Counted from the first letter of the stretch, positions 6,607 to 15,458 are shown. The stretch is DNA of 29,040 nucleotides from an uncultured Akkermansia sp. (GCA_904501975.1 CAJGCZ010000030.1:1-29040); one strand, 5' to 3'. The notes: generated by a model not told the origin, from the letters alone. Numbers and translations are program-made.

Positions 6607-7668
6607 TTAATAGTTTTGCACGGGCGAAGCGGGAGCGGCCACCTGGAGCGAGGGCACTTCGGCATTAAAAGCGCGATTATCCTGCAAATAATCATGCCAT
6701 TCTATAAAGGTCATGGGAGTGCGGGCAGAAAGCGGGAAGCGGAAGGCATTAATGCGGCGATCGGCTTCCTCCAAAACATCTTCCGGAAGCGCCTTGACAG
6801 CCTCGGCAATGGTCTCCAAATGCTCGCAAGCGTTGTGGCACACTAGGGGTAAATCGCAACCGGCTGTAAGAGCCAGGGCCACAGACTGTGCGGGGGAGTA
6901 TTGCTTGGCAATGGCACCCATGCACAAATCATCTGTAAACACAATACCTTCGTAACCCAGTTGGTTGCGTAGAAAATCGCGCACCAGTGCCGGAGAAAGC
7001 GAGGTGGGCAAGTTGGCATCAATCTCAGGAATCAGCACATGGGCAATCATCATGGACGGCAGCTCCGGCATGAGTGCATTAAACGGTATGGCAGCTTCCT
7101 CTAAGAACGAATCCGTGGTGCCGTGGAGCACCGGCAAATCAAAATGAGGGTCACACTCTGCGGCTCCCATGCCGGGGAAATGCTTGCCACACGTGACAAT
7201 ACCGGCTCGGGCATGGGCACGGTTCCATATTCCAGCCCAAGAAGTAACGGCCTGCGACTCTGTACCCCAGCAGCGGCTGGGCAAGGCATTGCTGCGGGTG
7301 GAACCTAAATCCAACACCGGAGCAAAATTGGTATTCACCCCCAAGGTATGCAGGCACTGGGCGTTATAGTACGCAGCGCGGGTAATGAGCACGTCATCTT
7401 GCGTGGCCGCCAGTTCTGCGGCAGATGGGTGCTGCACAAAAATATCGGCGGTACGCACCACGCGCCCTCCCTCTTGGTCGATGGCAATGATGGGCTCATC
7501 CGGCCCGGAGGTAAGGGCGCGCAGGTCGTCCGTCAGCTCACGGGTTAATTCATAATCCGTGATATTGCGAGAAAACAAAATGTACCCGGCAGGTTGCAGG
7601 CGAGAAAAGAGCTCTCGCTCTTGAGCCGTGAGTACAGGCCCTTCTATACCGACAATGACGGGTAACAT
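6607..7668 (-). CDS. nagZ: Glycoside hydrolase family 3, beta-N-acetylhexosaminidase-like (NagZ type)
   Basis: A 353-residue single-domain GH3 enzyme. NagZ enzymes remove N-acetylglucosamine from muropeptides during cell-wall recycling in the cytoplasm, and no signal peptide is seen here. Visible family motifs are the substrate-binding KHFPGMG, the His/Asp dyad region DPHFDLP, and the nucleophile loop FTDDLCMGAI with the catalytic Asp. The C-terminal tail after about residue 330 is short and Pro/Ala-rich. The gene begins 16 bases after pyrE and has no promoter or Shine-Dalgarno of its own in that gap, so it is probably read from the pyrE promoter. In some bacteria NagZ products induce beta-lactamase, but I see no sign of such regulation for the beta-lactamase in this window. 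Confidence 0.85.
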   Translation of the reverse strand: MLPVIVGIEGPVLTAQERELFSRLQPAGYILFSRNITDYELTRELTDDLRALTSGPDEPIIAIDQEGGRVVRTADIFVQHPSAAELAATQDDVLITRAAYYNAQCLHTLGVNTNFAPVLDLGSTRSNALPSRCWGTESQAVTSWAGIWNRAHARAGIVTCGKHFPGMGAAECDPHFDLPVLHGTTDSFLEEAAIPFNALMPELPSMMIAHVLIPEIDANLPTSLSPALVRDFLRNQLGYEGIVFTDDLCMGAIAKQYSPAQSVALALTAGCDLPLVCHNACEHLETIAEAVKALPEDVLEEADRRINAFRFPLSARTPMTFIEWHDYLQDNRAFNAEVPSLQVAAPASPVQNY

Positions 7669-7684
7669 GTATTAGCAAAAGAGT

Positions 7685-8251
7685 TTACTTATCGCCAAAA
7701 ATGCTGGCGCGAGTGAACATGGGGTATACCGGAATGCCGCGGCTCTCAATAGCCTCGCGGCCACCTTCCTGACGGTCTACCAGCACAAGAGCTGCCACAA
7801 CCTTACCACCTTCGGCCTCAATGGCATCAATAGCCTTGAGCGTAGAACCGCCGGTAGTAATAACGTCGTCTACCACAATCACCTGCTGGCCTGCAACAAA
7901 GTTACCCTCAATGCGCTTGCCACGGCCGTGGTCCTTAGCTTCCTTGCGCACGGTGAAGACGCAAAGGGGCTTCTCGGCAGAGGCGGAGTACATACCAATG
8001 GCTAAGGAGATGGGGTCTGCACCCATGGTCATACCGCCAATAGCCTCAGCCTCAGGGAACTTGGGAAGAATCTCCTCCTGAACGAGCTGCCAACCGACTT
8101 CACCCACAAGGTTAGCACCACGGGCATCGAGAGCCGTTACACGGCAGTCGCAATACAAATCGCTCTCCTTACCGGAGGCAAGAACAAAGTGACCGGTCTT
8201 GATGGACTTAGCCAGCAAGATTTCAAGCAATTCAGATTTAGCTTTACTCAT
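7685..8251 (-). CDS. pyrE: Orotate phosphoribosyltransferase
   Basis: This 188-residue cytoplasmic enzyme joins orotate to phosphoribosyl pyrophosphate to make orotidine monophosphate in pyrimidine synthesis. The phosphoribosyl pyrophosphate motif VIVVDDVITTGGST is complete, and the N-terminal part has the expected FVLASGKESDLYCDCR (family FxLxSGxxSxxYxD) and the flexible loop RKEAKDHGRGKRIEG. Length is normal. It is the first gene of a two-gene unit with the nagZ-like gene. The ATG at 8251 is fixed by a clear promoter with -10 nine bases before it. rimO lies 74 bases upstream in the same direction. Confidence 0.92.
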   Translation of the reverse strand: MSKAKSELLEILLAKSIKTGHFVLASGKESDLYCDCRVTALDARGANLVGEVGWQLVQEEILPKFPEAEAIGGMTMGADPISLAIGMYSASAEKPLCVFTVRKEAKDHGRGKRIEGNFVAGQQVIVVDDVITTGGSTLKAIDAIEAEGGKVVAALVLVDRQEGGREAIESRGIPVYPMFTRASIFGDK

Positions 8252-8260
8252 AACGGGGAT

Positions 8261-8289
8261 ATTCTAACGCCTTCTGCTCCTGATTGCAA
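8261..8289 (-). promoter_or_regulatory. Promoter of pyrE
   Basis: On the minus strand: -35 TTGCAA (8284-8289), 17-base spacer, -10 TAGAAT (8261-8266), 9 bases to the ATG. Leader of about 2 bases predicted. Confidence 0.7.
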
Positions 8290-8325
8290 CCCCAAAAAAC
8301 TCAATTACACGGATTAATGTAGGAT

Positions 8326-9702
8326 TCACTCCTCCTCCGGCATATCCTCTGCACCTTCGGCAAAGAGCTCGTAGGCAATGGAATCGGTGATAAGAACATC
8401 CGCAAATTCGCCTACAGGCAAGGCGGGGTCTACATGAATAGTGCCATCAACATCCGGGGCGTCCCACGGGCCGCGGGCAATGCCGGGGGCATCCACCAAC
8501 ACACGGATTGTTTGGCCTACGCATTCCTGACCAATTTCATCCGCAATACCGGCAAGAATCATGGAAAGCTCGTTAGCGCGGCGCTTACGGGTGGAGTGGT
8601 GCACTTGGTTCTTCATTTTGGCGGCCAAAGAGCCCTCCTCACGAGAGTACGGGAACACACCTGCGCGCTCAAAGCGGAACTCGCGAATAAAGTCTCGCAG
8701 CTCGGCATGGTCGTCCTCATTTTCACCGGGTAAGCCACTGATAAACGTGGTGCGCAGGCCAATGCCGGGCACAGCCGCGCGCAAATCTCGAATGAGGGTA
8801 CGGATATAATCACCATCCGTCTTACGGCGTTGCTCCTCAAGAATATGAGCAGAGATGTGCTGCAAGGGGATATCAACATATTTCACCACCTTATCGCAGG
8901 TAGCAAATACCTCTATCAGCTCGCGGCTCCAGTGAGCCGGATGCGTGTAGAGCACGCGCACCCAAAAATCACCCGGTAGATCATTAATCTCGCGCAGCAG
9001 CGTAGCAAGAGATTCGCCACGGGCGGAATCTACGCCGCTGGTCTTGGTGGCGCCACCTTCCCACTTGTCCATGCCATAGTAGGTCGTATCCTGCGCAATC
9101 AGGTTAATCTCTTTCACGCCGGACTCCACCAAGGCACGCACCTCGCGCATGATATTGGCCTGCGGGCGGCTGCGGTGGCCGCCACGAATACGCGGAATCA
9201 CACAATAAGCGCAAGCATGGTTGCAGCCTTCGGCAATTTTCACGTAAGCAAAATGTTTGGAGGTCAGTCGGTAACGGGTATCGCCAAAATCCGGCATCAA
9301 TTTGGAAACCTTGGTGCTGTACACCTTCTCAGCCGTACCGGCAAGGCAGGCTTGTGTAATTTCAGCCACCTCCATCACCTTATCCACGCCAATAAAGCAA
9401 TCCACCTCAGGCATCAGCGTCACCAAATCATTGGCATAGCGCTGAGACAAGCACCCGGCTACCAAAATCTTTTGCTCTGCCGGAGATTCGCCCTCCTCAC
9501 GGGCACGAGTGGCTGCAAAAATGGTATCAATAGCCTCTTGCTTTGCCGGGTCGATAAAGGCACAGGTATTAATAATCAAGGCATCCGCCTCTTCCGGCTC
9601 CACCTTAGTAAAACCGGCATTCAAAAGACGGTCTGCCATAACCTCAGAATCGACCAGATTCTTGGCACAGCCCAGAGAAATGATTGCAAACGATGCGGCC
9701 AT
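8326..9702 (-). CDS. rimO: Ribosomal protein S12 methylthiotransferase
   Basis: A radical-SAM enzyme that adds a methylthio group to an Asp of ribosomal protein S12. The N-terminal domain has SLGCAKNLVDSE, INTCAF and VAGCLSQRY, giving the three Cys that bind one Fe-S cluster. The radical-SAM core has CNHACAYCVIP (C-x3-C-x2-C) and IRGGHRSRP. The C-terminal TRAM domain ends in a short acidic tail (EGAEDMPEEE). The GCAKN-LVDSE form and INTCAF point to RimO rather than MiaB. A reading from an ATG at 9708 is possible, but that codon touches the -10 box, so I place the start at 9702 (MAASFAIISLG). A small insert of charged residues (WEGGATKTSGVDSARGES) interrupts the core after YYGMDK. Confidence 0.93.
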   Translation of the reverse strand: MAASFAIISLGCAKNLVDSEVMADRLLNAGFTKVEPEEADALIINTCAFIDPAKQEAIDTIFAATRAREEGESPAEQKILVAGCLSQRYANDLVTLMPEVDCFIGVDKVMEVAEITQACLAGTAEKVYSTKVSKLMPDFGDTRYRLTSKHFAYVKIAEGCNHACAYCVIPRIRGGHRSRPQANIMREVRALVESGVKEINLIAQDTTYYGMDKWEGGATKTSGVDSARGESLATLLREINDLPGDFWVRVLYTHPAHWSRELIEVFATCDKVVKYVDIPLQHISAHILEEQRRKTDGDYIRTLIRDLRAAVPGIGLRTTFISGLPGENEDDHAELRDFIREFRFERAGVFPYSREEGSLAAKMKNQVHHSTRKRRANELSMILAGIADEIGQECVGQTIRVLVDAPGIARGPWDAPDVDGTIHVDPALPVGEFADVLITDSIAYELFAEGAEDMPEEE

Positions 9703-9708
9703 GCGCAT

Positions 9709-9737
9709 ACTCTACCACATTCCCCCCTCGTTGAAAA
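9709..9737 (-). promoter_or_regulatory. Probable promoter of rimO
   Basis: On the minus strand: -10 TAGAGT (9709-9714) six bases before the ATG at 9702, with TTTTCA (9732-9737) 17 bases upstream as a modest -35. Confidence 0.5.
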
Positions 9738-9757
9738 GCGTAAAGTGATGGGGTGTC

Positions 9758-10648
9758 TTACTCCGTAGCAGAGGGAAGCGCAGCCTTACATACCAAGGAA
9801 ATGAGGGACTCCAAAGCCGGTAATCGCTTTGTCATATCTGCCAAAAGAACCGTGCGGGCATTCCATTTCTCAACCGGCACGGGAGCCATGACACCTTGCC
9901 ACTCAGAATCACGAAGCAGGTTCGTGAAGGACTTGGTCAAATATTCCATTCGCAAGCGCTCAGACTCCCCTCCCTGCAACAGATACTCCAAGGTCAAAGC
10001 CAACTTCTGCAAAAGCTCTGCTGCGGCGGCCTCGTCTTCCATTGTCAATGCTTCCGTAAATTCTTTCAGGAAATAATAGGCCGTTTTGTAATCTTTGGCC
10101 AAGCGTTCATCCAACCAATAGGCGGGCTGGGTCATCACCGCTTCCCCCTTAAGCAAAGAGTACAACTCAAGCAGAGCGGCCTTTTCTTCTTGAGGCGTTA
10201 AGGGATGCTGAATTCTCTCAACGATAAGCCCACTCAACTGAGCCAACAACTCCAAGCCGCATACTTCCTTGCTCGGCAAATCGAGTTCATACTCAGCGCA
10301 GTACATACTGTTTATCCAATCCGATTGCCAAATAATAGCATCAGCCAGCAACACCAGCTGTTTCAATTCATCGGCAGATACAGCTTCCAAGCGCGCACAA
10401 ATGGGACGCAAAACCGCCGTAGTCTCCTCGAGGACGGCAACAAGGTCAACATGAGACAATGACTTACTACCATACTCACGGTAAGTCGTATGCAATTTTT
10501 CCAATGCACTATACGCACAAAGAACATCTTGCAAACAAGACTCCTTAGCCGTAACCTCAGCTTTTACCGGTACAGAAGGCTCCGTTGTTGCAAAAGAACA
10601 GGGTTGCAGCAGCAACAGACACACGCACAAAGCAAGACAATGTTTCAT
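9758..10648 (-). CDS. Exported helical protein of unknown function
   Basis: The protein has 296 residues from the ATG at 10648, where a clear signal peptide begins (MKHCLALCVCLLLL, then a short region ending SFATT). A longer open frame extends back into alr but would put 23 unrelated residues before this signal peptide, so I reject that start. The mature protein is rich in Leu, Ala and Glu with few Gly and is probably all-helical (LQKLALTLEYLL, ALLELYSLLKG). I recognise no family. It follows alr by 8 bases with no promoter between, so it is probably its operon partner. A role in the envelope fits the signal peptide, but nothing more can be said. Confidence 0.75.
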   Translation of the reverse strand: MKHCLALCVCLLLLQPCSFATTEPSVPVKAEVTAKESCLQDVLCAYSALEKLHTTYREYGSKSLSHVDLVAVLEETTAVLRPICARLEAVSADELKQLVLLADAIIWQSDWINSMYCAEYELDLPSKEVCGLELLAQLSGLIVERIQHPLTPQEEKAALLELYSLLKGEAVMTQPAYWLDERLAKDYKTAYYFLKEFTEALTMEDEAAAAELLQKLALTLEYLLQGGESERLRMEYLTKSFTNLLRDSEWQGVMAPVPVEKWNARTVLLADMTKRLPALESLISLVCKAALPSATE

Positions 10649-10656
10649 AAAATAAT

Positions 10657-11769
10657 TTATTTCACAGAATGATAAACTCTGGGCAAACGCGGGCCCAAAC
10701 CGGTAAAGATTGTCCATACGATTGTATCCGCCTTCTCGGCCACCTCAGTAACGGGAATATGGGGGCCTATTAGCTCTACCTCATCGCCGGGAGAAACGAA
10801 GGGAACATGCGTTACGTCTGCCATAATCTGATCCATGGTAACGCGGCCAAGCATAGGGCAATAATGCCCGTTAATATACACGCGGGCCCCCTTGCCGGAA
10901 AGGCTGCGCGGCCAGCCATCCGCATAGCCAATACCAATGGTCGCTACGCGGGTGGGTTTATCCGTTATATACGTACGGCCATAGGCCACACCATGCCCCG
11001 CAGGCAACTCGCGCACCACGGCAACACGAGAATACAAGCGCAAAGTGGGGCGCAGCAAACCATCATAAACGGATGCCATAGGCGCCACACCATACAGCAA
11101 CAACCCCGGGCGGGCTAAGTTAGCAATGGGCACCTCGTAGCCCAGCTCCCCTGCACTGGCGGCAATGTGGCGATAGCGCAGGCGGAAGTGCTGCTGTAAC
11201 CATTCCACACACTCGGTAAACTGCCCAATCTCATTTTGAGTAAACGGCACATCTTCATCGGCACTGGGGAAGTGAGACATAACACCGTCCACCATCAAAT
11301 GGGGCATATTTTGAATAGGAGACACAACCTCGCTCAGTTGCTGTGGCAAAAAGCCCTCGCGCCCCATGCCGGTATCCACCGCTAAATGAACCAAGAATGT
11401 TTTGTCGTACAGCGTGGCCAAACGGTTAAAGTGCTCGGCCTCCTCCAGCGTTGAAATGGTAGCGCACCAATTATTCAGCACAATCTCCTCACGCTCCTCC
11501 GGGAAGGTAGGCCCCAAAATAAAGGGCTTGGTGCGCACTCCGGCACGGCTAAGCCGACGCGCCTCACCGGCATTGGCGACGCCAAAAAAAGCAATACCAT
11601 CGGCATCCAAGCGACGAGCTACCGGCTCCAAGCCATGGCCGTATGCCCCCGCCTTAACAACGGGCATGAGGGCTGTATCCGGCAGGGCTTGGCGCACAAC
11701 ATCCAAATTATGCGCAATCGCCTCCGTATTCACCTCAACCCAAGCTCTTGGCGGACTCTCAATCGTCAT
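10657..11769 (-). CDS. alr: Alanine racemase
   Basis: A 370-residue PLP enzyme that interconverts L- and D-alanine and so supplies D-alanine for peptidoglycan. The PLP-binding lysine is Lys39 in PVVKAGAYGHG. The catalytic tyrosine lies in GHGVAYGRTY, and the C-terminal domain has GRVTMDQIMADVT as expected of the beta-barrel part. Length is normal. The start is fixed by a promoter whose -10 is 6 bases before the ATG. The exported protein at 9758-10648 follows after 8 bases. Confidence 0.95.
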   Translation of the reverse strand: MTIESPPRAWVEVNTEAIAHNLDVVRQALPDTALMPVVKAGAYGHGLEPVARRLDADGIAFFGVANAGEARRLSRAGVRTKPFILGPTFPEEREEIVLNNWCATISTLEEAEHFNRLATLYDKTFLVHLAVDTGMGREGFLPQQLSEVVSPIQNMPHLMVDGVMSHFPSADEDVPFTQNEIGQFTECVEWLQQHFRLRYRHIAASAGELGYEVPIANLARPGLLLYGVAPMASVYDGLLRPTLRLYSRVAVVRELPAGHGVAYGRTYITDKPTRVATIGIGYADGWPRSLSGKGARVYINGHYCPMLGRVTMDQIMADVTHVPFVSPGDEVELIGPHIPVTEVAEKADTIVWTIFTGLGPRLPRVYHSVK

Positions 11770-11775
11770 GCGCCC

Positions 11776-11804
11776 ATTCTACCCTCATCGCCCCGACAAT
11801 GCAA
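11776..11804 (-). promoter_or_regulatory. Promoter of alr
   Basis: On the minus strand: -35 TTGCAT (11799-11804), 17-base spacer, -10 TAGAAT (11776-11781), 6 bases to the ATG at 11769. A leaderless mRNA is predicted. Confidence 0.7.
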
Positions 11805-11846
11805 GAGCAAATACCCTATAACACAATACAAGCAACATATTGCACA

Positions 11847-11874
11847 TTGACAAAAAAGCAAATCGCGCTATAAT
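11847..11874 (+). promoter_or_regulatory. Promoter of the small lipoprotein gene at 11882
   Basis: Consensus TTGACA (11847-11852), 16-base spacer, consensus TATAAT (11869-11874), 7 bases to the ATG. This is the strongest example of the leaderless layout in the window. It diverges from the alr promoter. Confidence 0.8.
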
Positions 11875-11881
11875 ACAGGGC

Positions 11882-12328
11882 ATGAGACGCCACCTTGTAG
11901 CTATACTTGCAGTGCTTATGCTCAACGCGTGCCAATGGCAAACCATGCCGGAGTGGAGCGACGTGCCCGGGCAGCAATGCAGATTAATCACCCACCGCAT
12001 CGGGGTGCGAGTATCGCCGGGTGATGGCGTGCATTACAAGGAAACGGAAAACAAAGGGCGTATTGTTACCCTGCGAGAAAGCGAAGAGCAAAAGCTGCGT
12101 GCATACTTACAACAGTTTGTGGAGAAAGGGCAACGTAGTTACAACACCTACGCCCCACGCACCGTATTGTACGGCCATGCGTTCTCGCTCAATTTCCTGA
12201 CGGATACGGTGGTGCTGAACATAGGCACGGGCAGCCAGAAACAATACACACGCCCGCGCGGTGCGGCAGATGACGCCATTCTGCAATTACTGCGCAAGCG
12301 CAGCGATTCACGCAGCCTCAAGCAATAA
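11882..12328 (+). CDS. Small lipoprotein of unknown function
   Basis: A 148-residue protein with a lipoprotein signal (MRRHLVAILAVLMLNAC; Cys17). A longer open frame begins at 11840, but that start lies upstream of the promoter at 11847-11874, so 11882 is the real start. The mature part has VRVSPGDGVHYKETENKGRI, a basic tail (LLRKRSDSRSLKQ) and no family I know. It converges with the hydrolase gene; only 8 bases separate the two stop codons and no hairpin is seen there, so the two transcripts probably overlap. Confidence 0.75.
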   Translation: MRRHLVAILAVLMLNACQWQTMPEWSDVPGQQCRLITHRIGVRVSPGDGVHYKETENKGRIVTLRESEEQKLRAYLQQFVEKGQRSYNTYAPRTVLYGHAFSLNFLTDTVVLNIGTGSQKQYTRPRGAADDAILQLLRKRSDSRSLKQ

Positions 12329-12336
12329 GCCTTTGC

Positions 12337-13221
12337 TTAAATCATCAGCGTTTTATCCTCAATCACACTTTCCGGCCACAGCCCCTGCTCGGCCATAAAG
12401 GATTCCCACGCAAGGAGCACTTGCTCAAACACAGCCGGGTTCACATCAAAATGGGTAATTGTGTGGTCGCTATTGGGGCACAGCACAATAGCCGCCTCAT
12501 TTCCCAAGGAGCGCCATTGCTCGCAAAACCACTCTCGCATGCCGAAATCCAGCAAAGGGTCCTCCATGCCGTGCACACAGAACAGAGGTGGCAAATATTT
12601 GCGCAACAAGGCACAAGGATTAATGGAGGCGGTATCGGGCATGTCCTGCTTAATGTTCAGGTAGCGAGACTCAGGGGCCTCCACATCCACCACGCCACGG
12701 AAAATTACCACACAGGCCGGCATTTCCGGAGCAATATCTTTGCTGCCGAACTTCCACCACTTGCGTGTTTGCACCATAGGCTGCATGGCGGCATTCAGGG
12801 CAAGCAAGGCACCGGCATCGGACCCGGCAAGGGTAATGGAATGACTATCTATACCCAAATTGGCGGCATTTTGCTGCACCCACTTCCAGGCGTCAAGACC
12901 ATCGGCCACAATTTCATTCGCCTTGACACTATAGCGTGCACGAGTTCTGTACTCCGGCAAAATGCACACAATACCACGACTGGCCAAGTGCATAGCCCAA
13001 GAGACGAACTCTTCGTTAAACTCCAACGCCCACATACCACCGTAGAAGAACACAACGGCCGGCAAGATATCATTAGCGCTATGCCCTTGCGGAGCAATAA
13101 TATACGCCTTCAATTCCACTCCATCGGCAAAGCGTTTCCACACCACCGAGGGTGTTTTCTCTAACACTCGGCGGCATCGAACTTCCTCCGCAGAGCGTGC
13201 TTTACGATGAAATGACGTCAT
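12337..13221 (-). CDS. Alpha/beta hydrolase (carboxylesterase-like) with Asp at the nucleophile site
   Basis: The 294-residue protein has the layout of esterases of the HSL/acetyl-esterase type: an oxyanion-hole segment VVFFYGGMW (YGG at 60-62), a nucleophile elbow, an acid residue in HGMEDPLLD and a C-terminal His in DHTITHF. No signal peptide is seen. The elbow reads LAGSDAGALL, where relatives have GGSAGG or GDSAGG: the nucleophile place (residue 135) is Asp, and Ser stands one position earlier (134). An Asp nucleophile is known in haloalkane dehalogenases and epoxide hydrolases of the same fold, so the reaction may differ from ester cleavage, or the protein may be inactive. The gene is divergent from the one at 13286. 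Confidence 0.75.
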   Translation of the reverse strand: MTSFHRKARSAEEVRCRRVLEKTPSVVWKRFADGVELKAYIIAPQGHSANDILPAVVFFYGGMWALEFNEEFVSWAMHLASRGIVCILPEYRTRARYSVKANEIVADGLDAWKWVQQNAANLGIDSHSITLAGSDAGALLALNAAMQPMVQTRKWWKFGSKDIAPEMPACVVIFRGVVDVEAPESRYLNIKQDMPDTASINPCALLRKYLPPLFCVHGMEDPLLDFGMREWFCEQWRSLGNEAAIVLCPNSDHTITHFDVNPAVFEQVLLAWESFMAEQGLWPESVIEDKTLMI

Positions 13222-13232
13222 AACCTGACAAC

Positions 13233-13261
13233 AGTATGCTATTTTCTTGCAAAAAAATCAA
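13233..13261 (-). promoter_or_regulatory. Probable promoter of the alpha/beta hydrolase gene
   Basis: On the minus strand: TTGATT (13256-13261), 17-base spacer, CATACT (13233-13238), 11 bases to the ATG at 13221. The -10 matches consensus at four of six positions. Confidence 0.45.
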
Positions 13262-13285
13262 GTCTGATGTAACTTGTAAACAGTT

Positions 13286-14335
13286 ATGAGAGCCATTTTT
13301 TTTCAATTAGCGGCCATCAGCACCCTGTTGGGCAGCGTAGCCACAGCCGCCACTCCATCTGCCATTGAGGCAGAGCTGAAACGCAGAGCCGAGCAGAAAA
13401 AGGCAGCGGAAGCAACTCCGCCAGCAAAGCCGGCAGATATTATTGTGCCGAACCAGGAAAAAGCAAAGGAAGTGGCAGAAACCGTTTATAACACGTGGCG
13501 CCTGAGCATGATTCGCGGCAATGAGCAAGCATGGCGCGCCAGCACCTGCCGCTCTCGCCAAATGAAAGTGCGCAACCTCATCATCTCTCAGCGCGGCAAC
13601 TTCCCGCGAGATTTCTTCCGCGAGACACAAGAGGCACCCAACATTGATAATTTTGTATTCGTTGGGGCTTTGCTGGGTTGCAAGGGGCAAACCATGGCCT
13701 GCACCTATGTGGGCAAGTTGCAGCTGGGCGACGGACAGCCACGAGAAAACGCCTACGTGCTCGAATTGGTGCAAGAGCAAGGCCGCTGGAAAATGGACCA
13801 AACGCGATTCTTTGACTTAGCACAGTTGCCGGATGTTAAGAAGCGTCTGTACAACAAAGATATCAGCATTTTGAAAGAGCAAGACGGCTTTATGCCCTAC
13901 GACTGCGTACCCGGCACCCCCATTGCCTGCCGCGCACCGGAGCTCATCGGCAAGGTGTTTGTGGACTGCCCCGGCCGCTATATTGAAATGAGTATCAACG
14001 GTGTTTCTGTGCACGAGTTTGAAGACGAGCGCCGTGCAGATGTTATCTCCGGTGGTCTCAAGCGAGGGCAAAACACCATCACCTACAAAATTAAAGACCG
14101 CGAAGGGTTAAAGAAACCCACTATGGCAATCGGCCTGTTTGTGGCACCGGAAACGCCAGGCAACCAAGGTGTATGCGTATTTGACCACATATTGGATGCC
14201 AACGATGCCGCCAACGGCGGAACCTTCACCTTCACTATCAGCAATGAGCACATTGCTTCTATGAATCCCAATTATAAGGGGCAACAACCGGCCCCCTTCC
14301 ACGCTGTACCACTTAAACAAAAATCCGGCAAATAA
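13286..14335 (+). CDS. Exported protein of unknown function
   Basis: A 349-residue protein with a signal peptide (residues 1-21, ending VATAATP). A charged Ala/Lys/Pro-rich linker follows (about 25-55), then a domain with NTWRLSMIRGNEQAWRAST and LELVQEQGRWKMDQTRFFDL, which resembles the SnoaL/NTF2-type layout in outline only. The second half looks beta-rich (YIEMSINGVSVHEF, TITYKIKDREGL). No family is certain. A weak promoter may precede it (TTGCAA 13247-13252, TAACTT 13270-13275). Downstream stands a strong bidirectional terminator shared with tdh. Confidence 0.7.
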   Translation: MRAIFFQLAAISTLLGSVATAATPSAIEAELKRRAEQKKAAEATPPAKPADIIVPNQEKAKEVAETVYNTWRLSMIRGNEQAWRASTCRSRQMKVRNLIISQRGNFPRDFFRETQEAPNIDNFVFVGALLGCKGQTMACTYVGKLQLGDGQPRENAYVLELVQEQGRWKMDQTRFFDLAQLPDVKKRLYNKDISILKEQDGFMPYDCVPGTPIACRAPELIGKVFVDCPGRYIEMSINGVSVHEFEDERRADVISGGLKRGQNTITYKIKDREGLKKPTMAIGLFVAPETPGNQGVCVFDHILDANDAANGGTFTFTISNEHIASMNPNYKGQQPAPFHAVPLKQKSGK

Positions 14336-14362
14336 AGCCCGGTGTTCAAGTTGAGTATAGGG

Positions 14363-14396
14363 AAAGCCCGTTGCAACAGTTGCTGCAACGGGCTTT
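14363..14396. terminator. Bidirectional terminator between the 13286 gene and tdh
   Basis: A perfect 13-bp stem, AAAGCCCGTTGCA (14363-14375) with TGCAACGGGCTTT (14384-14396), loop of 8. The stem ends in A on one side and T on the other, so it can serve both convergent genes. Confidence 0.8.
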
Positions 14397-14418
14397 CTTA
14401 TAACTGTCACCAAGGCAA

Positions 14419-15450
14419 TTAGTCTGCCCAAGAAAGCACAACCTTACCGGACTTACCGGAGTTCATCACATTGAAGCCCTCCTCAAAGTCTGTGTAGTGC
14501 ATGCGGTGGGTGATGATGGGGGACACATCCAAACCGGAACGCAGCATAGCGTCCATCTTCTGCCATGTTGCATACATCTCGCGGCCATAGATACCCTTCA
14601 TCTTGAGGCCCTTCCACACAAAGGTATTCCAATCGATGCCGGAGCCGCCGGGCTGAATCCCCAGCAGAGAGATATTAGCACCGTAGGCGGAGTGGGTGAT
14701 GATATCCTTAAGGCAAGCGGGTGCACCGCTCATCTCTAAGCACACACCAAAGCCCTCGCTGATACCCAAATCTTCGCGGGCGGCAGCAATGGAGTCGCCA
14801 CCAATCACGTTGACGGTGCGGTCGGCACCCATGGTCTTGGCCAAACCAAGCTTGAAATCACTTACGTCGGTGATGGTCACGGTGCGGGCACCGGCCTTCT
14901 TACAAACAGCTGCGGCCATGGAGCCAATCAAACCGGCACCGGTAATCAATACGTCCTCGCCTACCAAGTCCCAAGAAAGAGCCGTGTGGGTAGCGTTACC
15001 CAAGGGGTCGAGAATAGAGGCAATCTCCATCGGCATATCCTTGTGGATGCGAATGACATTGGATTGAGGAATGGAAAGGTATTCTGCAAAGCAACCGGGA
15101 CGATTTACACCAACACCCTGCGTGTTCGGGCAGAGGTGGAACAAACCACGGCGGCAATTGCGGCAGTGGCCGCATACAATGTGACCTTCGCCGGATACAA
15201 CATCGCCGGGCTTATACTCCGTTACGGCAGAGCCAACGCTCTCAATAACACCGCAGAACTCGTGGCCTACGTGCATGCCTACGGGGATTGTCTGCTGAGC
15301 CCAAGCGTCCCAGTTCCAAATGTGCAAATCCGTACCGCAAATGGCCGTTCTGTAAATCTTAATGAGAACATCATTGGGGCCGACTTCAGGCATCGGCACC
15401 TCCATCAGTTCGAGCCCTTTATCGGCCTTGCTTTTGACGAGTGCTTTCAT
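14419..15450 (-). CDS. tdh: L-threonine 3-dehydrogenase
   Basis: The 343-residue zinc-dependent medium-chain dehydrogenase oxidises L-threonine with NAD to 2-amino-3-ketobutyrate. It follows E. coli Tdh closely along its length: TAICGTDLHIWNWD with the catalytic-zinc Cys38, VGHEFCG, GEGHIVCGHCRNCRRG with the structural-zinc cysteines, GVGVNRPGCFAEYL, the NAD site VLITGAGLIGSMAA and the typical KGIYGREMYATW. The usual partner kbl (2-amino-3-ketobutyrate CoA ligase) is not next to it. It has its own promoter with -10 eight bases before the start and a terminator shared with the convergent gene. Confidence 0.96.
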   Translation of the reverse strand: MKALVKSKADKGLELMEVPMPEVGPNDVLIKIYRTAICGTDLHIWNWDAWAQQTIPVGMHVGHEFCGVIESVGSAVTEYKPGDVVSGEGHIVCGHCRNCRRGLFHLCPNTQGVGVNRPGCFAEYLSIPQSNVIRIHKDMPMEIASILDPLGNATHTALSWDLVGEDVLITGAGLIGSMAAAVCKKAGARTVTITDVSDFKLGLAKTMGADRTVNVIGGDSIAAAREDLGISEGFGVCLEMSGAPACLKDIITHSAYGANISLLGIQPGGSGIDWNTFVWKGLKMKGIYGREMYATWQKMDAMLRSGLDVSPIITHRMHYTDFEEGFNVMNSGKSGKVVLSWAD

Positions 15451-15458
15451 GGGCGAAG

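Noticed and set aside
9175..9768. Plus-strand open frame of 197 codons
   Set aside because: It is antisense to rimO, whose three-Cys cluster motifs are clear on the minus strand.
9758..10717. Longer version of the exported protein starting inside alr
   Set aside because: The first 23 residues come from alr read in another frame; the signal peptide starts at 10648.
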